Source of the DNA: Rhabditophanes sp. KR3021
Lineage: Eukaryota; Nematoda; Chromadorea; Rhabditida; Alloionematidae
NCBI GenBank assembly: GCA_963281155.1
Contig: CAUJLY010000006.1
Span: forward strand, 6,944,001-7,008,000
Reading direction: 5' to 3'
Length of the DNA: 64,000 nucleotides
Below are positions 1 to 11,649 of this stretch, in pieces (within the stretch, counting starts at the first letter, position 1; every line of letters starts with the position of its first letter). The notes beneath the pieces were generated by a model. The model had not been told where the DNA came from. It worked only from the letters and a program-made list of their open reading frames with translations, and searched no databases. The position numbers and the translations under genes were made by a program.

Positions 1-1058
1 TCCAAGGCAAAGGTGCCAATAAAAATGGCAACTCCTTTAACAGATTCCAAAGCTAATGTATCCAAGCAATTAGAATCAAACAATAGCTGTCCTTCTAAAC
101 CTTTAATAATTGACATAAAACCAATTAAACCCGCATCTGAATCTTTCTCTACAAATGTGGGATTCAAAGATACTAAGTCAAAAACTGCATCAACATTACC
201 GGTCAAAAATACGCAACATTCAACTTTAAGTCCTTTATCGGTAGATACATCGGCAGTTTCGCCTTCAATGTCTCAATACAAAACTGCACCAAGTAGTGCA
301 AATACATTTTGCTCAACGTCTTCAACCCCGACTTCTTCTTCACCTTCTATGTCACCAGAATCGGCTAGAAGTTCATCGAGCAATGATACCAAATCTTTCA
401 AAAGCATCCGTGACAGTGTATCTCCACCATCGTCAAATTTTACCCGTTACACTCCAAAACCTTTAAATACCACCGGAACAAATGCTGTCAGGTTTGAGCA
501 ACTTAGAAAGTCATTCAACACCAGAGTTGATGCCACACCGGTCGTTCCAAAAGCTACAAAAACTACAAACGGGACTCCTGATTCAGGGGAACATATTTGG
601 AAACAAGCGGTTGCTAACAAAACTAATCAACAAAAAAAAGGCGAAAAGAACGTAAGTTTTTGTCTGCTAAATTGTCCATTAACTGTCATGATGATAATTT
701 GCAAATATGAGATATTAAGGTTTGCTAATTACTATTTAAAAAAACTCAAACCCATCAAATCTTATTGCTTCCATTTTAAAAGTAGTCACACATGTTTATT
801 CTATATATTTGCATGCACTTTCTTAATATTCAAGTTTCTTAATTATAGGTTCTTCCACCGATTTATACTTCTAGTCAACTAAATAGCAGTACAATCATTA
901 ACAATTCAAAAAATATTCCGATAAAAATTACCAATGCACCATCTTCATGTTTCTTAAACAAACAGAATCAAAGAGGAAATGATGGCACTGGAATAAGAAA
1001 AATTCATTGTGCGAATATTCCAATCAAGTTGACGAATGAATACAAAAGAATCAATTAA
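1..1058 (+). CDS. 3' part of an unrecognised Ser/Thr-rich protein
   Basis: The frame is open from base 1, so the 5' end lies outside the window. Exons are 1-651 and 849-1058, joined in phase 0 (donor CGTAAG, acceptor ATTATAG), and the stop is TAA at 1056-1058. The 286 visible residues are low complexity, rich in Ser, Thr, Pro, Asn and Lys, with no signal peptide or membrane segment. A short motif recurs three times: VPIKMATP at the start, IPIKITNAP near the middle of exon 2 and IPIKLTNEY at the C-terminus. This suggests a linear binding motif in a disordered tail. The stretch around VRFEQLRKSFNTRV is the most structured-looking part. A polyadenylation signal AATAAA lies at 1226-1231. I do not recognise the family; a cytoskeletal or scaffold protein tail is only a guess. 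Confidence 0.7.
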
Positions 1059-1436
1059 TATAAAAAGTTAATTTGTGTAAATATATAATTCATACATATT
1101 TTTATATAATAGTTTACATATTTAGTTTTAAAAGTAGACTCTCTAATACTTATTTTGAATCAAAAATTTATCATATTTTTTGATGTTATTGTTCGTAATT
1201 GTATAGAGTGACCACCCCAATCCCAAATAAAGTTATATTATTATTTAAATTGTATATTATTATTTAAATTGTATATTATTATTTAGATTATATATTGTTT
1301 AAACCACGAAATCAATATCTACTTGTACTGTTAATTGACAAAAAAATTGGACCACCTGATAACAGGCTATCTAATGACTATCAGCATGCAAAATTATAAT
1401 TAAGATTGCATAGTATAAAAATATTTTCAAGTATTT
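1059..1436. other. Intergenic, 3' UTR plus AT-rich repeat
   Basis: This holds the 3' UTR of the upstream gene with AATAAA at 1226-1231, then a 19-bp tandem repeat (1234-1290), then the promoter region of the first DUF19 gene. No coding frame is visible. Confidence 0.6.
1234..1290. repeat. 19-bp tandem repeat, three copies
   Basis: The units at 1234-1252, 1253-1271 and 1272-1290 start TATATTATTATTTA. The first two are identical and the third differs near its end. Confidence 0.9.
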
Positions 1437-2225
1437 ATGTTTTCTTTTAAAGTTGTTTTAATTATTTGTCTTATTAAACCCGCAGCTGCAAATAATGGCG
1501 AAATTTTCAAAGATATAGTCTTACCTGTGAAATTTCCCTTAACAGTACTGGAATCGTATCCGCCGATTCAATTTGCCAGTACACCATGTGAAACAATAAA
1601 ATTGAAGTCATGCCAAGCTTCATTTAATTCATTTCTTGGTGTAAATGAAGCTTTAGCTGCTGATTGGACTAATCCAACTTTGATGGAGCAAATATTTGTT
1701 TCACTTTATAAACCGGTAAGTTTCATTACATCGTTTAAGATAATGTGTTGTTAGGATTTGGATTCTGGAATGATGAAGCTCTGTGCTGCTCGAAGCCGCC
1801 TAGTTCAATGTCTTGGCACTATGTACAATTCGTGTATGAATAGATTTTATTTTGTTCAAAATGGCTTGGACATTCAAAGTGCCTCAACGTATGTTTCCTT
1901 ATTCAAGGAGCTAGAATTTCAATGTGCAGGAGGTTTATTGGAAACGACAAATGATTGGGATTGTATTTACAAAACTTGGTCTAATGCTGCATATAAAAAC
2001 ATCATTAACTATTGTTTGGAGGAGTTGAATGATTCAATTGGAAAAGATCCTGCATCATTTTGCATCGACGGCCAAAGCTTTGTTAATTGCGTTGGTTTGC
2101 CAGTTCAAGCTTTTTGCAAAGACTCAGTTGCTTGGTGGTCATGTGAAAGAGCTAGAATCGCCTTCCAAATTGATGGATATTGCCCTGACATTTCTTGTGC
2201 AAAAGAGTTCAATACTGACTTTTAA
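1437..2225 (+). CDS. DUF19 (T20D4.11-like) secreted Cys-rich protein, copy 1
   Basis: Exons are 1437-1715 and 1755-2225, separated by a 39-bp phase-0 intron (donor CCGGTAAG, acceptor TTGTTAG), giving 249 residues. The N-terminus MFSFKVVLIICLI.. followed by small residues looks like a signal peptide. The mature part carries many evenly spaced cysteines and the pattern of the nematode DUF19/T20D4.11-like domain: LEFQCAGGLL followed by DCIYKTW, then CVGLP..FCKDSVAWWSCE. It lacks the C-terminal extension seen in copies 3 and 4. It is the first of four same-strand paralogues, so the cluster arose by tandem duplication. DUF19 has no established biochemical role; extracellular secretion is inferred from the signal peptide and cysteines. 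Confidence 0.8.
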
Positions 2226-2442
2226 TTCTGATGTCGGTATCACATTTTCTATCATCATGCATTCTTTTAAAGCATAAACGTCTTATCAATTTTGTTTCCA
2301 ATTAGTTTATTAGATTAAAAGTATCCCTATATTACACTATAACCATTAATACGTAGATACAATCCGATATTTGATAATCAGTAGTTTTACACGTCAACTA
2401 TTATTAAAATAAGTTTGAATTTATTTGTGGTTTTTTTGCAAA

Positions 2443-3136
2443 ATGTACAGAACCATTTTAACATTAGTGCTATTGGGTACGTTTTAATTGCACTTGTTAT
2501 AAAAAGATAAATATTTAAATAGGTTCTTTTAATATCGTCTATGGTTCCTCGCCATGTAATGTGAAAGATTTTGAAAGCGCTCAAATCAATTTTCAAAATT
2601 CTCTGAGTTTATCCAAACTTGCTAATTGGAATAATCCTGCACAATTGTCATTGGAATTGAATAACTTTTATATAAGTATCAATGATAGTCTTGTACCTGT
2701 ATGCAATGCTTACTACAAGACGATTAGTTTTTTAAGAGCAAAAGATATAAACATAGATTCCTGTTTGGAGCCATTATTTTTACTCAAATATAGTCCAAAG
2801 CCTGATAATGCCTTTTTGTATAGTTCGATTATGTATACAGTTGCCTATCAATGTGGGGCAGGTTTTTATAATGGTATATCGAAATGGCCCTGCATTCAAA
2901 AAATTTATAAGTACAAGTATAACGATTTACTCCAATGTGCGAATTCGATGTTAGCCAATTATGTCACAGATCACTTTTATGCCTGCAAATACGCAAAAGT
3001 TGGGATAGCTTGCCAGACTAAAGTTTATAGAGACATTTGCAATGATCCACAAGTTACTTATTATGGATGTGAATCTATACGTCAATTTACATCCCATCTG
3101 TTTCCAATGTGTACTAATACGTGCAACCAATTTTAG
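2443..3136 (+). CDS. DUF19 (T20D4.11-like) secreted Cys-rich protein, copy 2
   Basis: Exons are 2443-2476 and 2523-3136, with a 46-bp phase-1 intron inside the signal peptide (MYRTILTLVLLG, then SFNIVYGS), giving 215 residues. The Cys pattern matches its neighbours: AYQCGAGFYN, then PCIQKI, then C..CNDPQVTYYGCESIR and a terminal CTNTCNQF. The small first exon was found by matching phase to an in-frame ATG followed by a hydrophobic run. AATAAA lies at 3175-3180. The tail extension of copies 3 and 4 is absent. The position and phase of the signal-peptide intron are shared with copies 3 and 4. Confidence 0.8.
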
Positions 3137-3843
3137 TGATCATATATTTTATGTATCTTAAAGGTGTGGCGATGAATAAACTATCTTTACTTTTTCTTAT
3201 TTAATCCTTGAATTTGTCATTTTCAAACAATCAATTACTCACCTCAAGGTAATAAATTCGAGAACATTTGAGCTAATGTTTTTAATTACACTTGTACACT
3301 ATTTGAATTATCATTTTTTAAATACATTAGAAATTTGAACATTATACCCGAATAAAGTATCATCTAATTACTGGATTTAGTTTATCCATGTACACACTAA
3401 AAATACCTTATTTGTACGTCCTGATAAAGTGGAGCAACAAATAATCACATCATTCATTCTTCAGATCTGCTTTTTACGACCAGAACTATGTATTGAAACT
3501 AACTTTTTATCTCCAGCCACACCAAAAGTTTTATGAATGTACTTTTTAATTTGGTAGAGTCATTTCTAGTGAGCTGACTCTTTTTGATTATACATCTCTG
3601 CCTAAAAGTGAAATGTCGTAGTGCTAGTGATAAGGGTATCACTAAATTTGTAGATGTAATTTAATTAGTAAAAGCAGATTGGACACATTCATTGCTTTAT
3701 TTTCATTATACACTTGTCATTTGTTAGGAAAAAAGGTTTACTGCTCTAGATTTGCTTGCAAACATAATTATTACATGTATAAATATAGTTTTCATATGAA
3801 ATGATTTTAATCCAAATCTTAATTTTGTAAATTATTTTAGAAA
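3137..3843. other. Intergenic between DUF19 copies 2 and 3
   Basis: It contains the polyadenylation signal AATAAA at 3175-3180 for copy 2 and AT-rich sequence with no supported gene. Confidence 0.6.
3175..3180 (+). terminator. Polyadenylation signal of DUF19 copy 2
   Basis: AATAAA 39 bp after the stop codon. Confidence 0.5.
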
Positions 3844-4828
3844 ATGTTTAAGCTTTTTGTCATACTTTCTGGTAAGTTATAAAACGACTATTCTGAATAA
3901 CATCCTATTTAGTTGCCAGCTTTGTCGCATCGCAAGGAGAAATTCCTAACCAATGTAATCAAATCCAATTCAAAGCCTGTTCTGCTAACTTGGCCCAAGC
4001 TATCAATTTGAGGTAGTTTAACTTTAAGTAGAAGCGACAATAAACAAACAAATTTACTTTTAGTCCTGAACTTATTTTCTCGAACAGTACTATCTTCAGA
4101 ATGCAAATGGCTTCTAACTTTTATGAAGGAAGAGCTCAAGTTTACAACTGGGTCAATCAATGTAATGCTTTGAGTCAGTTTTACGGATGTCTTGGACAAA
4201 TTAACGTAAATGAATGCTTAAACCCAGTCGGTTTGATCATCATGGGATTGAGCCCAGATATGGCCTTCGATTACGATGGCTCATTCAAGCAATATGCCTT
4301 TGAATGTGGAGTCGGATTTAACCAGAGACCAGAAGTTTACCAATGTCTTGGAAGCACCTGGATGAATGCTGCTAGCCAGTTGACAGCTCTTTCACTTTCT
4401 TACAGATTAAATGTCCAACACGACCCAACCAACGCCTGCAAGTAAGTATTTGAAATAATGTAGTTTTATTAAATAAATATAGATACGCTCTTGCTCTTCA
4501 AAATGGATATGCCGCTGCTTTCGGAAATAACAATTGCAGAGCTTTATACCAGAAATGGGCCACATGGTGGGGATGTTCAATCATGAACGAATACGTTACC
4601 GGACAATTCAGACATTGTACTAACAAATGTACCTGTAAGTTATTACTGATAAAAATACAGTAAAAATTAATCCCCTTAACTATCCTTCTAGACGACCAAA
4701 TTCTTACTATGGGAGGAAATTTCATTAAATTCGATGAAGATGGAAAAATGTTGATGTTGATCCCAAAGACTTGGCACAAGGACCCAATTACTGGGGAACT
4801 TTATCAAGAAGAAGAAATGTGGCTATAA
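3844..4828 (+). CDS. DUF19 (T20D4.11-like) secreted Cys-rich protein with C-terminal tail, copy 3
   Basis: There are five exons, 3844-3871, 3913-4012, 4064-4441, 4483-4634 and 4692-4828, with phases agreeing at every junction, giving 264 residues. The signal peptide MFKLFVILSVASFVAS is split by a 41-bp phase-1 intron, as in copy 2. The DUF19 Cys pattern is clear: NQCNALSQFYGCLG, FECGVGFNQ, YQCLGSTW, WWGCSIM and HCTNKC. One residue after the last Cys a phase-1 intron leads into a 45-residue tail (YDQILTMGGNFIKF..TWHKDP..MWL) with no cysteine. Copy 4 has an intron at the same place and a tail with the same W-rich character. AATAAA lies at 4892-4897. Confidence 0.82.
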
Positions 4829-5397
4829 TTTTACATAAATATATTTAAAGTCACGAATTGTAATTGTTAGTCGATATGTCTTTTCTTATTGAATAAACTC
4901 TTCTCTTCAACTTATTATCTTGCTTTCATCTTCTGTTTGAACATATTCAAAACCCAAAAATTCAATAAATTGTCATCTTGATCATTTAGGAAGTGACGGA
5001 ACTTTCAATTAATAAAAGGCAATCGGTACCTTGAAGAATAAATTAAAATTTTAACGATATTGTGAAGTTACAATTTACTGATAACAAAATCACCCAACAC
5101 ATATTTATACTCATCCAATTAACAAGAATTTTGTTAAGAACTTTAATTTACACTAGTAAAGTACTGTTACCTTTCTTTATCAATTACACCATAAACAAAA
5201 ATGAATCCAAATGATAACATAACGCCAAAATCATTATTTTTAATTAGCTGATAAATTGTGACTATATGATGACTATATGTGAAGAAGTACAAATTTTGTT
5301 TATCAATTTAAAGACCGCATCTAAAATTTTTGTCTTTTGCATCAAGCAGTAACATTAACTTTTGCTAGAACATTACTGTCTAATATTTTTAGAAGAA
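4829..5397. other. Intergenic between DUF19 copies 3 and 4
   Basis: Contains AATAAA at 4892-4897 and a short direct duplication ACTATATGA near 5262-5280. No gene is visible. Confidence 0.6.
4892..4897 (+). terminator. Polyadenylation signal of DUF19 copy 3
   Basis: AATAAA 64 bp after the stop codon. Confidence 0.5.
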
Positions 5398-6325
5398 ATG
5401 TTAGCTAATTCTTATCGTGCTGCTGTTACAGGTAATTTTTAAACTGTTGGAATGATACTATTAATTAATTTAGCTTTCGTTGTCCTTGCCATTGCTAGTG
5501 TTGGCAACGCTCAAACCAATGTTGGATTTTCATGTGATACCACAAAACTTCAATATTGTACAAATCTTTTTATTACACATACCGCATGGCCTATGACTGC
5601 TGGAAAAGCTTGGCAAGATTATACACAGATCGACAATTTCTTCACATATACCCTTTTGGCTGGGGCTCCTGGATATTATGACGGTCTTCTTTTGGGATGC
5701 AATGGATTCGAACAATTGTATTCTTGCTTAGGACTCCAAAATAGAGGATGCTTGTCTGTTCCTGCTCGGTTAGCTGCTGGAGATTCACCCGTTAACGCGT
5801 ATGGTATTGGTGGAGTAATGAACAAACTTTTGTTTGAATGCGGAGCTGGGCTTTTTACCTTGACAAATGATAATGCTTTAACATGTGTTCAAAATGTTTT
5901 CATTGGCTACCGACAAGCTTTAACTCAATGTCAAAATACTTACCTCGCTAATACTGAACACGATACCATAAATGGTTGCCAATATACTACCGATTTAATT
6001 AACTGTTACACTGCTCCATTCACAATGGCAGGATGTAGACGTGAAAACAAATCTGATCAATGGTGGGCTTGTGAAACCCAACTCAACTATGCTAGAGGAC
6101 AATTCCCCTTGTGTGATATTCATTGTGACTGTAAGTTTCTTAAATAATCTATGTTTAACTTATTCAAACATTTAAGTACAAAATGGACCAAGTGGACATC
6201 ACAACTACTTACAAACCAACTACAAATTTGAAAATGAACAACACCATTTCAAGATGCCAAATATCTGGAAACAAGTTAACGATGAATGGAAGTTTGTTGA
6301 ACAAGAACAATGGTACACAAACTAA
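5398..6325 (+). CDS. DUF19 (T20D4.11-like) secreted Cys-rich protein with C-terminal tail, copy 4
   Basis: The preferred exons are 5398-5431, 5474-6130 and 6177-6325, giving 279 residues. The first exon encodes MLANSYRAAVT and joins a 42-bp phase-1 intron inside the signal peptide, exactly as in copies 2 and 3. An alternative unspliced start at 5452 (MILLINLAFVVLAIASVGNA) also makes a signal peptide in the same frame. The DUF19 features are LLFECGAGLF, LTCVQNVF, CYTAPFTMAGC, WWACETQL and CDIHCD. A phase-1 intron straight after the last Cys leads to a 49-residue His/Trp-containing tail. AATAAA lies at 6353-6358. The intron positions tie copies 3 and 4 together as the closest pair. Confidence 0.8.
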
Positions 6326-6999
6326 TTTTGTACCTATAATATTAGTAAAATGAATAAATGGTTGCCAAAAGAATGAAACGTTCTTGTTAAATTAGTAAAA
6401 TTCATTTTTTAGATATAATTAAACAAATCCATTATAAAAGTTTATTCAAATTATTGGCTTAAATTTAATCTAGTTTCATTTAAAATAATGTATTTTGTGA
6501 GATATAATAAATGCACCACAATACAAATAAATACACATATTCATTTAAATTTGTTATATAAACATTTCAATTATCTAATCATGTTCTTCCCGTTCCAAAC
6601 ATAAATAATAGTTGAATAAAACATTTCAGCAAATATCTATCAACACCATTATTCAACTTATCCAAATTAGATATCTTAATCTGTGCGTCTAATAAGATTA
6701 AAGAGAATCACAGCACCTAGCCATCAACATAATGTGAAATTTCCTTGAACGGCTCAGACATAAATCAACGCACCTTTTGCAGTGTAAAACATCATTGCTT
6801 TGCTCAAATAATAATAACATTATCAATTTAGAATAAAATGTCTTTTAATAAGATTGGGCAAACAGGAAAGTATTGCAGATTTTAAGGTATTATTTTTATC
6901 CGGAATCATTGGGATGTATATGTAATATTTGTTGTATTGTAATTTATATTTCATTATTATTTTTATTAATAATTAAACAAATACTTTTAGTTTCTTCAA
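6326..6999. other. Intergenic
   Basis: Contains AATAAA at 6353-6358 for the preceding gene. The rest is AT-rich, with no supported gene or RNA. Confidence 0.6.
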
Positions 7000-8254
7000 A
7001 TGTACTTTATTAGTTTTATTTATTTATTTTTATTATTGTCCTTTCTAACTTATACAACAGCCGTAATACCTGTTGACAATGGACTAGAGAAAGAACCAGA
7101 TGTTGAATGCGGTCCAAACTCCATAACCGTCAATTTCAATACAAGGAACAAATTTGAGGGACATGTGTATGTAAAAGGACTCTACGACCAATCTGCATGT
7201 AGAAACGATGAAGGTGGAAGACAAGTTGCGGGAATAGAGATATTGTTTGACACCTGCAATCTAATTAAGACTAGGTCTCTAAATCCACGAGGTGTATTTA
7301 TATCGACCACAGTCGTTATCTCATTTCATCCACAATTCTTAACTAAAGTAGATAAAGCTTACCGAGTACAATGTTTTTACATGGAAGCAGATAAGTCAGT
7401 AAATGCAGATCTTGAAGTCAACGACTTAACCACCATAGTCCAACAACATGACTTGGCCATGCCTGTTTGCAAGTACCAAATTTTAGAAAATAATTCGTCA
7501 GGTCATCAAGTCAGTTTGACGACGATAGGATCTACTGTTTATCATAAATGGCATTGCAATACAGAAACTATTAATACCTTTTGCATGATTGTTCATTCCT
7601 GTACGGTTGATGACGGAAACAATGAAAATATACAAATATTAGACGAAAATGGCTGTGCACTAGACAAAGTTTTATTGCCTAATTTGGACTACCAAAGTGA
7701 TTTATCTGCAGGCCAAGAAACGCATGTTTATAAGTACGCCGACAGAACGCAAATGTTTTACCAATGCCAAATTAGTATTACCATAAAAGATACTGGAAAA
7801 CAATGTCCCAGACCTAAATGCGTTGAGCCAAATGGGTTTGGAGCAACTAAAACAAGTAATGATCCTATTATGAGTGATGCTTCGAATAGCTCTATTTTTG
7901 ATGAAATTCAGCCTGAATTAAAAGCTGTGAAAAAACGAAATACAGAGATGAATAATACTTTGGATGTGAGAACCGAAATTACTGCATTTGAAAATATCGA
8001 AGATGTATGTTTCTTGGATATTATTCTGCTTCATTCTTTATTTATTTGTTATTTAGGTTCAAAAGGTAACAAACTTCTTACATCACAAGAAAAGTCATCA
8101 TATGCAACAATTAGCTTTTGTCAAGTACGACAACAAGAACGTGTGCTTGACTCATCATAATTTCGGTATATTTATATCAGTTATAGCAACTATACTGCTA
8201 ACATCAACGATACTCACCTATATCATCGCAAAAAGTACATACAATTTTAAATGA
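7000..8254 (+). CDS. Cuticlin-like protein with ZP domain and C-terminal membrane anchor
   Basis: Exons are 7000-8004 and 8057-8254, with a 52-bp phase-0 intron, giving 400 residues. The signal peptide is MYFISFIYLFLLLSFLTYTTA. A ZP domain follows (about residues 34-275), with hallmarks of nematode cuticlins: DVECGPNSITVNF, GHVYVKGLYDQSAC, FCMIVHSCTVDDGN, ENGCALDKVLLPNLDY, HVYKYADRTQMFYQCQISI and CPRPKC. A dibasic KKR about residue 310 is a possible processing site before the C-terminal hydrophobic segment FGIFISVIATILLTSTILTY encoded by exon 2. Read straight through the intron, the frame would miss this anchor. Cuticlins are secreted as anchored precursors, cleaved, and polymerise as insoluble cuticle material; this role is inferred from the family. 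Confidence 0.92.
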
Positions 8255-8666
8255 TGATTGCCATTAAAGTTATAAATCTTAAAATATAAGTATATCGGTG
8301 GCATTACAATTATTTCTTTATATCATATAATTTACTTCCTTCTATTCACATCCATTTTAAAAATATTTGTTTTTCTTAGCTCTACGATTATGAACTTTGA
8401 AGCTATAAATTCTATTTATGTAACTGCGAAGCTTTTGATGAACAAAGTAATGGGGAAAATGACTACCGAGAATAGTGCACACCACCTGCTTGGAATTTGA
8501 CACAGTATTATAAACATTCCAAGTATACTTTAAATCTATTTTAATTGAAAATTCCTTTTTCGATATGGGAGTTTGTTTTTCATGCTTAAATAAGCTCGAA
8601 GGACAGATTTAATAATTTTGAAAACAAATTAAACAACAAGAAAATATTTATTATCGTAATTAGATG
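8255..8666. other. Intergenic
   Basis: 3' flank of the cuticlin gene. AT-rich, with no supported feature. Confidence 0.5.
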
Positions 8667-8995
8667 TTATAAGTAGTGATAAAAAACAAAAAAACTGTTG
8701 AAAAATTGGGGAGGTTTCAAAAATTGCTCGGCAAATGAAAGTGTACCGCTATTGAAAGGAAGATCATCTTCAAAAGGCCTAACTGTCAAATGAGTTGAAT
8801 CACTAGGGTCCTCATTAATAGGAATTTCAGCTATAATGTTGGGATCATATGATTTTCATTTAATTCCTCGTCGATAGCTCCATCCCGTTGTTGAACAACA
8901 TTTCTAGGTGGTTCGTTTGCAATCATATTGAGATAATAAAGCGAATATCCAAAAATAAGGTTAATATAAAAATGATATGCGAAATAAAATGAAGA
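8667..8995 (-). pseudogene. Frameshifted coding remnant, family unknown
   Basis: On the minus strand a frame with hydrophobic residues (FYFAYHFYINLIFGYSLYYL) is followed by MIANEPPRNVVQQRDGAI and DEELNENH. It then stops, but the protein-like reading resumes one base out of register as DPNIIAEIPINEDPSDSTH, LTVRPFEDDLPFNSG and TLSFAEQFLKPPQFF before a TAA at 8667-8669. The break is near 8850-8856. The piece has higher coding character than its surroundings, with a membrane-like segment followed by an acidic, Pro-containing tail. It may be a decayed single-pass membrane protein tail, or a live gene with an assembly error. Nothing identifies the family. Confidence 0.45.
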
Positions 8996-9459
8996 AATTT
9001 AAAACCAAATATTTGGGTGTTATTTCAAAATACAGAGATTAATCTCCTTGCATATGCCAAAGCTTTTGGAGAGCATGTCTTAAGCTGAAATCAATTCATA
9101 ACAAGAATGTATATAGGTGGTCCATTGCTAAATATTGTGTCCCTTAATGAACAAAATTTTATTAGAACCATTAGAAGTGATACACGGGTTATTTGTAATT
9201 ACGTTTACCTTAATAAAAATATGTCGTTGGTTCTTATATTTACAAGTGAAATAAATGCAAGATTAAGGTAATGCAATTGGTCATGGTTAAGCATGAGATA
9301 AGTAGTCATCCTAGAATACTGGATATCAATAAATTAGGTATAATATAATAATGAGAAGGTACCTTTGTTTTATTTTGTTGGCTTATCAGAACAACCATAA
9401 ATATTAATAAATTATTACAAGTAATATAGGGAATAAATGTTTAAAATATTGTATACAAC
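8996..9459. other. Intergenic, 3' flank of the chitinase gene
   Basis: AT-rich. A minus-strand TTTCAG near 9088 precedes a very short open frame (LRHALQKLWHMQGD) that could belong to the remnant at 8667-8995, but this is too short to call. Confidence 0.35.
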
Positions 9460-11649
9460 TTAGGTGAACTTAAAATCTGGATTTTTCTTGAAGTCCACAC
9501 AATTTTCACATTCGCAATACTCTTTTCCTGTGCCACACCAGCCACTAATGCTACAGCAATGCGCTGAAAGACTTTCAGGGTTGCAAGTTGGAATAGTTCC
9601 ATCTTTCAAAATTGGTGCATTTTTTCCACATTTTCCACTATTTTCTGAAGATTGTGCATATGTCCACCATGTAATCGGAACATATTTAAATGTTGGGTTT
9701 ATTTTAAAATTTACACACCCGTCACACTCGCAATGTTCTTTTGTACTGCCGCAATACCCGGCATTCGAGCAACAAAATGATGCGTTATCATCTGGATTAC
9801 ATATAGCAAATGAACCATCCTCTCTTAAAGGTGAATTTCTGCCGCACCGTCCTCTTTTTCCTTGTGGTGCTGCATTAGTATACCTTAAAATAAGTGTTAT
9901 ACGTATATTTACAATGGTGGAGAAATTTACCATCTAATTGGTGTTGTCGGTTTTATAGGCTCAACAAGTACCATTTTGGGGTTGGCAGCGTAATTAACAC
10001 ATTCACTGCAATCGCAATATTCTGTTCCAGTACCGCAATATCCAAATCTCCCACAACATGAGTAGCCTAAATCCGCAGAGTCACAAACTGGATAAAAACC
10101 GTTATATAATGGAGCAGATTTGCCACACATTCCCGCAAATTCATCGCTTTCATCCGCTGTCCACCATCTTTTCTCTGTTAAAGGAGAGCATTTGTATCCT
10201 TTTTCAGTGCTTTCCTCACACAAATCCACTGAATTTACAGTTTCTAATAAAGATGACTTATCATCGTCATACTCAATCGCCCAAATCATTACTCCTCCAA
10301 GACCTTTTCTCTGCGTGTACATCATCTAAATATAAGGAAAATATAATTTGCAATATTTTGTGTCTAAAAATTGAAATTGGCTGTAAATTTATTTAGAGCC
10401 AGCAATAAATATGCGTACACATTGCTAATAAAGAAAATTGTTTTCAATAATTGCAAACAAACATTTATATAAAATTACGCCCTTATCATAACTTTTCAAA
10501 TAAAGAAAGTTAATTTTTAAGAACGTAAATCAATTTAGAATATAAACATACCTTTTCTTTAATAGATCTTGGATTCTCATAGGATAGAAATTTCCTATTT
10601 CGAAAAACATAAGGAACTCTTGTCTTTTCATGGAACTTTGCCTCATCCGTTTTCCATGTCTCATTTGCTTTGGACATCAATTCTCTCCACTGAATATGAC
10701 CTCCCTCAAATTTACCATCTGCGTTTTTAGTTGCTAGTCTCCACATATCATCATTACTGTCAATAGCTTCGCCAACATTATTCCAGAACCTTCCATAAAA
10801 CGGAATGCCCATATTAAGCTGCTGTAATGAACGAACTTTGCAGTAATAATATTTCATTGTCCAATCAACGTTCATTTTTCCTGACATAGTTTTCAAAGAA
10901 CCGTGATACAATGGAGCTGGGGGTCCAGTGTAAGCACCCCACTTTGATTCCCATGCTCCGAAATAATCGTAACTCATTATATTCATAAAATTTACATACT
11001 CTTTAAGAGCGGACAAATCAAATCCTGGGTCTAATGTCCATTCTCCTGCAGCTCCAGCAAAGGAGATTAATAATTTTTCAACTCTATTGACTTTGTTTTC
11101 ATAAACATTAAACGCTTCTCTTAACTGACGCATCAAAGTGACATAATTTTGCTTGTCCGCAGGAATACCCTCGACAGATCCCCCAGTTGTTGGATACTCC
11201 CAATCAACATCAACTCCATCAAATCCATATAGATGAGTAATTCTTAAAATTTCATCCACAAACTTTTGCATGCTACCATCATTTGAACATAAATTACTAA
11301 AATGTTGTGAGTTTTCCCAACCACCAACTGCGAACATGATTTTTAATTCTGGATTAACTTTCCTCATGTCCATCAAATGTTTTAACTTTTTCATTTCCAA
11401 GCTATTTTCATCATCCGTTCCTTTCTTAGAAACGAATAGCTTGCCATCTTTATCCATGTGAAAGAAAGCAAAGATCACATGTGTTAAGCCCTTAGCTTGC
11501 TTTTCTGTAATATATCTATCTAGCCATGATGTGTAATAACCCACAACCCGTTTTCCACAACTACCCGATGAATAATTTACAGGATTTTGGGTGGTTTCAA
11601 GGAAACAAATAGTTAGGGTGAAGATTAATAAAATATAGACAAATTTCAT
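9460..11649 (-). CDS. GH18 chitinase with three C-terminal hevein-type (ChtBD1) chitin-binding modules
   Basis: Exons on the minus strand are 11649-10552, 10325-9931 and 9883-9460, giving 638 residues; both junctions keep phase (0, then 2). Signal peptide 1-19. The GH18 barrel (about 30-395) has MFAVGGW (105-111), the full DxxDxDxE catalytic motif (D144, D147, D149, acid E151), MSYDYFG, GIPFYGRFW and, across the first intron, GGVMIWAIEYDD. Three Cys-rich modules follow at about 430-477, 510-557 and 581-630, each with CG..AP/SP, CC, G(Y/W)CG and YC(D/E)C/HCEC patterns, linked by W(W/Y)T spacers. It should hydrolyse chitin extracellularly, in eggshell, cuticle or ingested fungal or arthropod material. 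The three modules look like internal duplications. Confidence 0.92.

Noticed and set aside
1414..1420. TATAAAA near the first DUF19 gene
   Set aside because: It lies only about 20 bp before the ATG, too close for a usual start site, and such strings are common in this AT-rich DNA.
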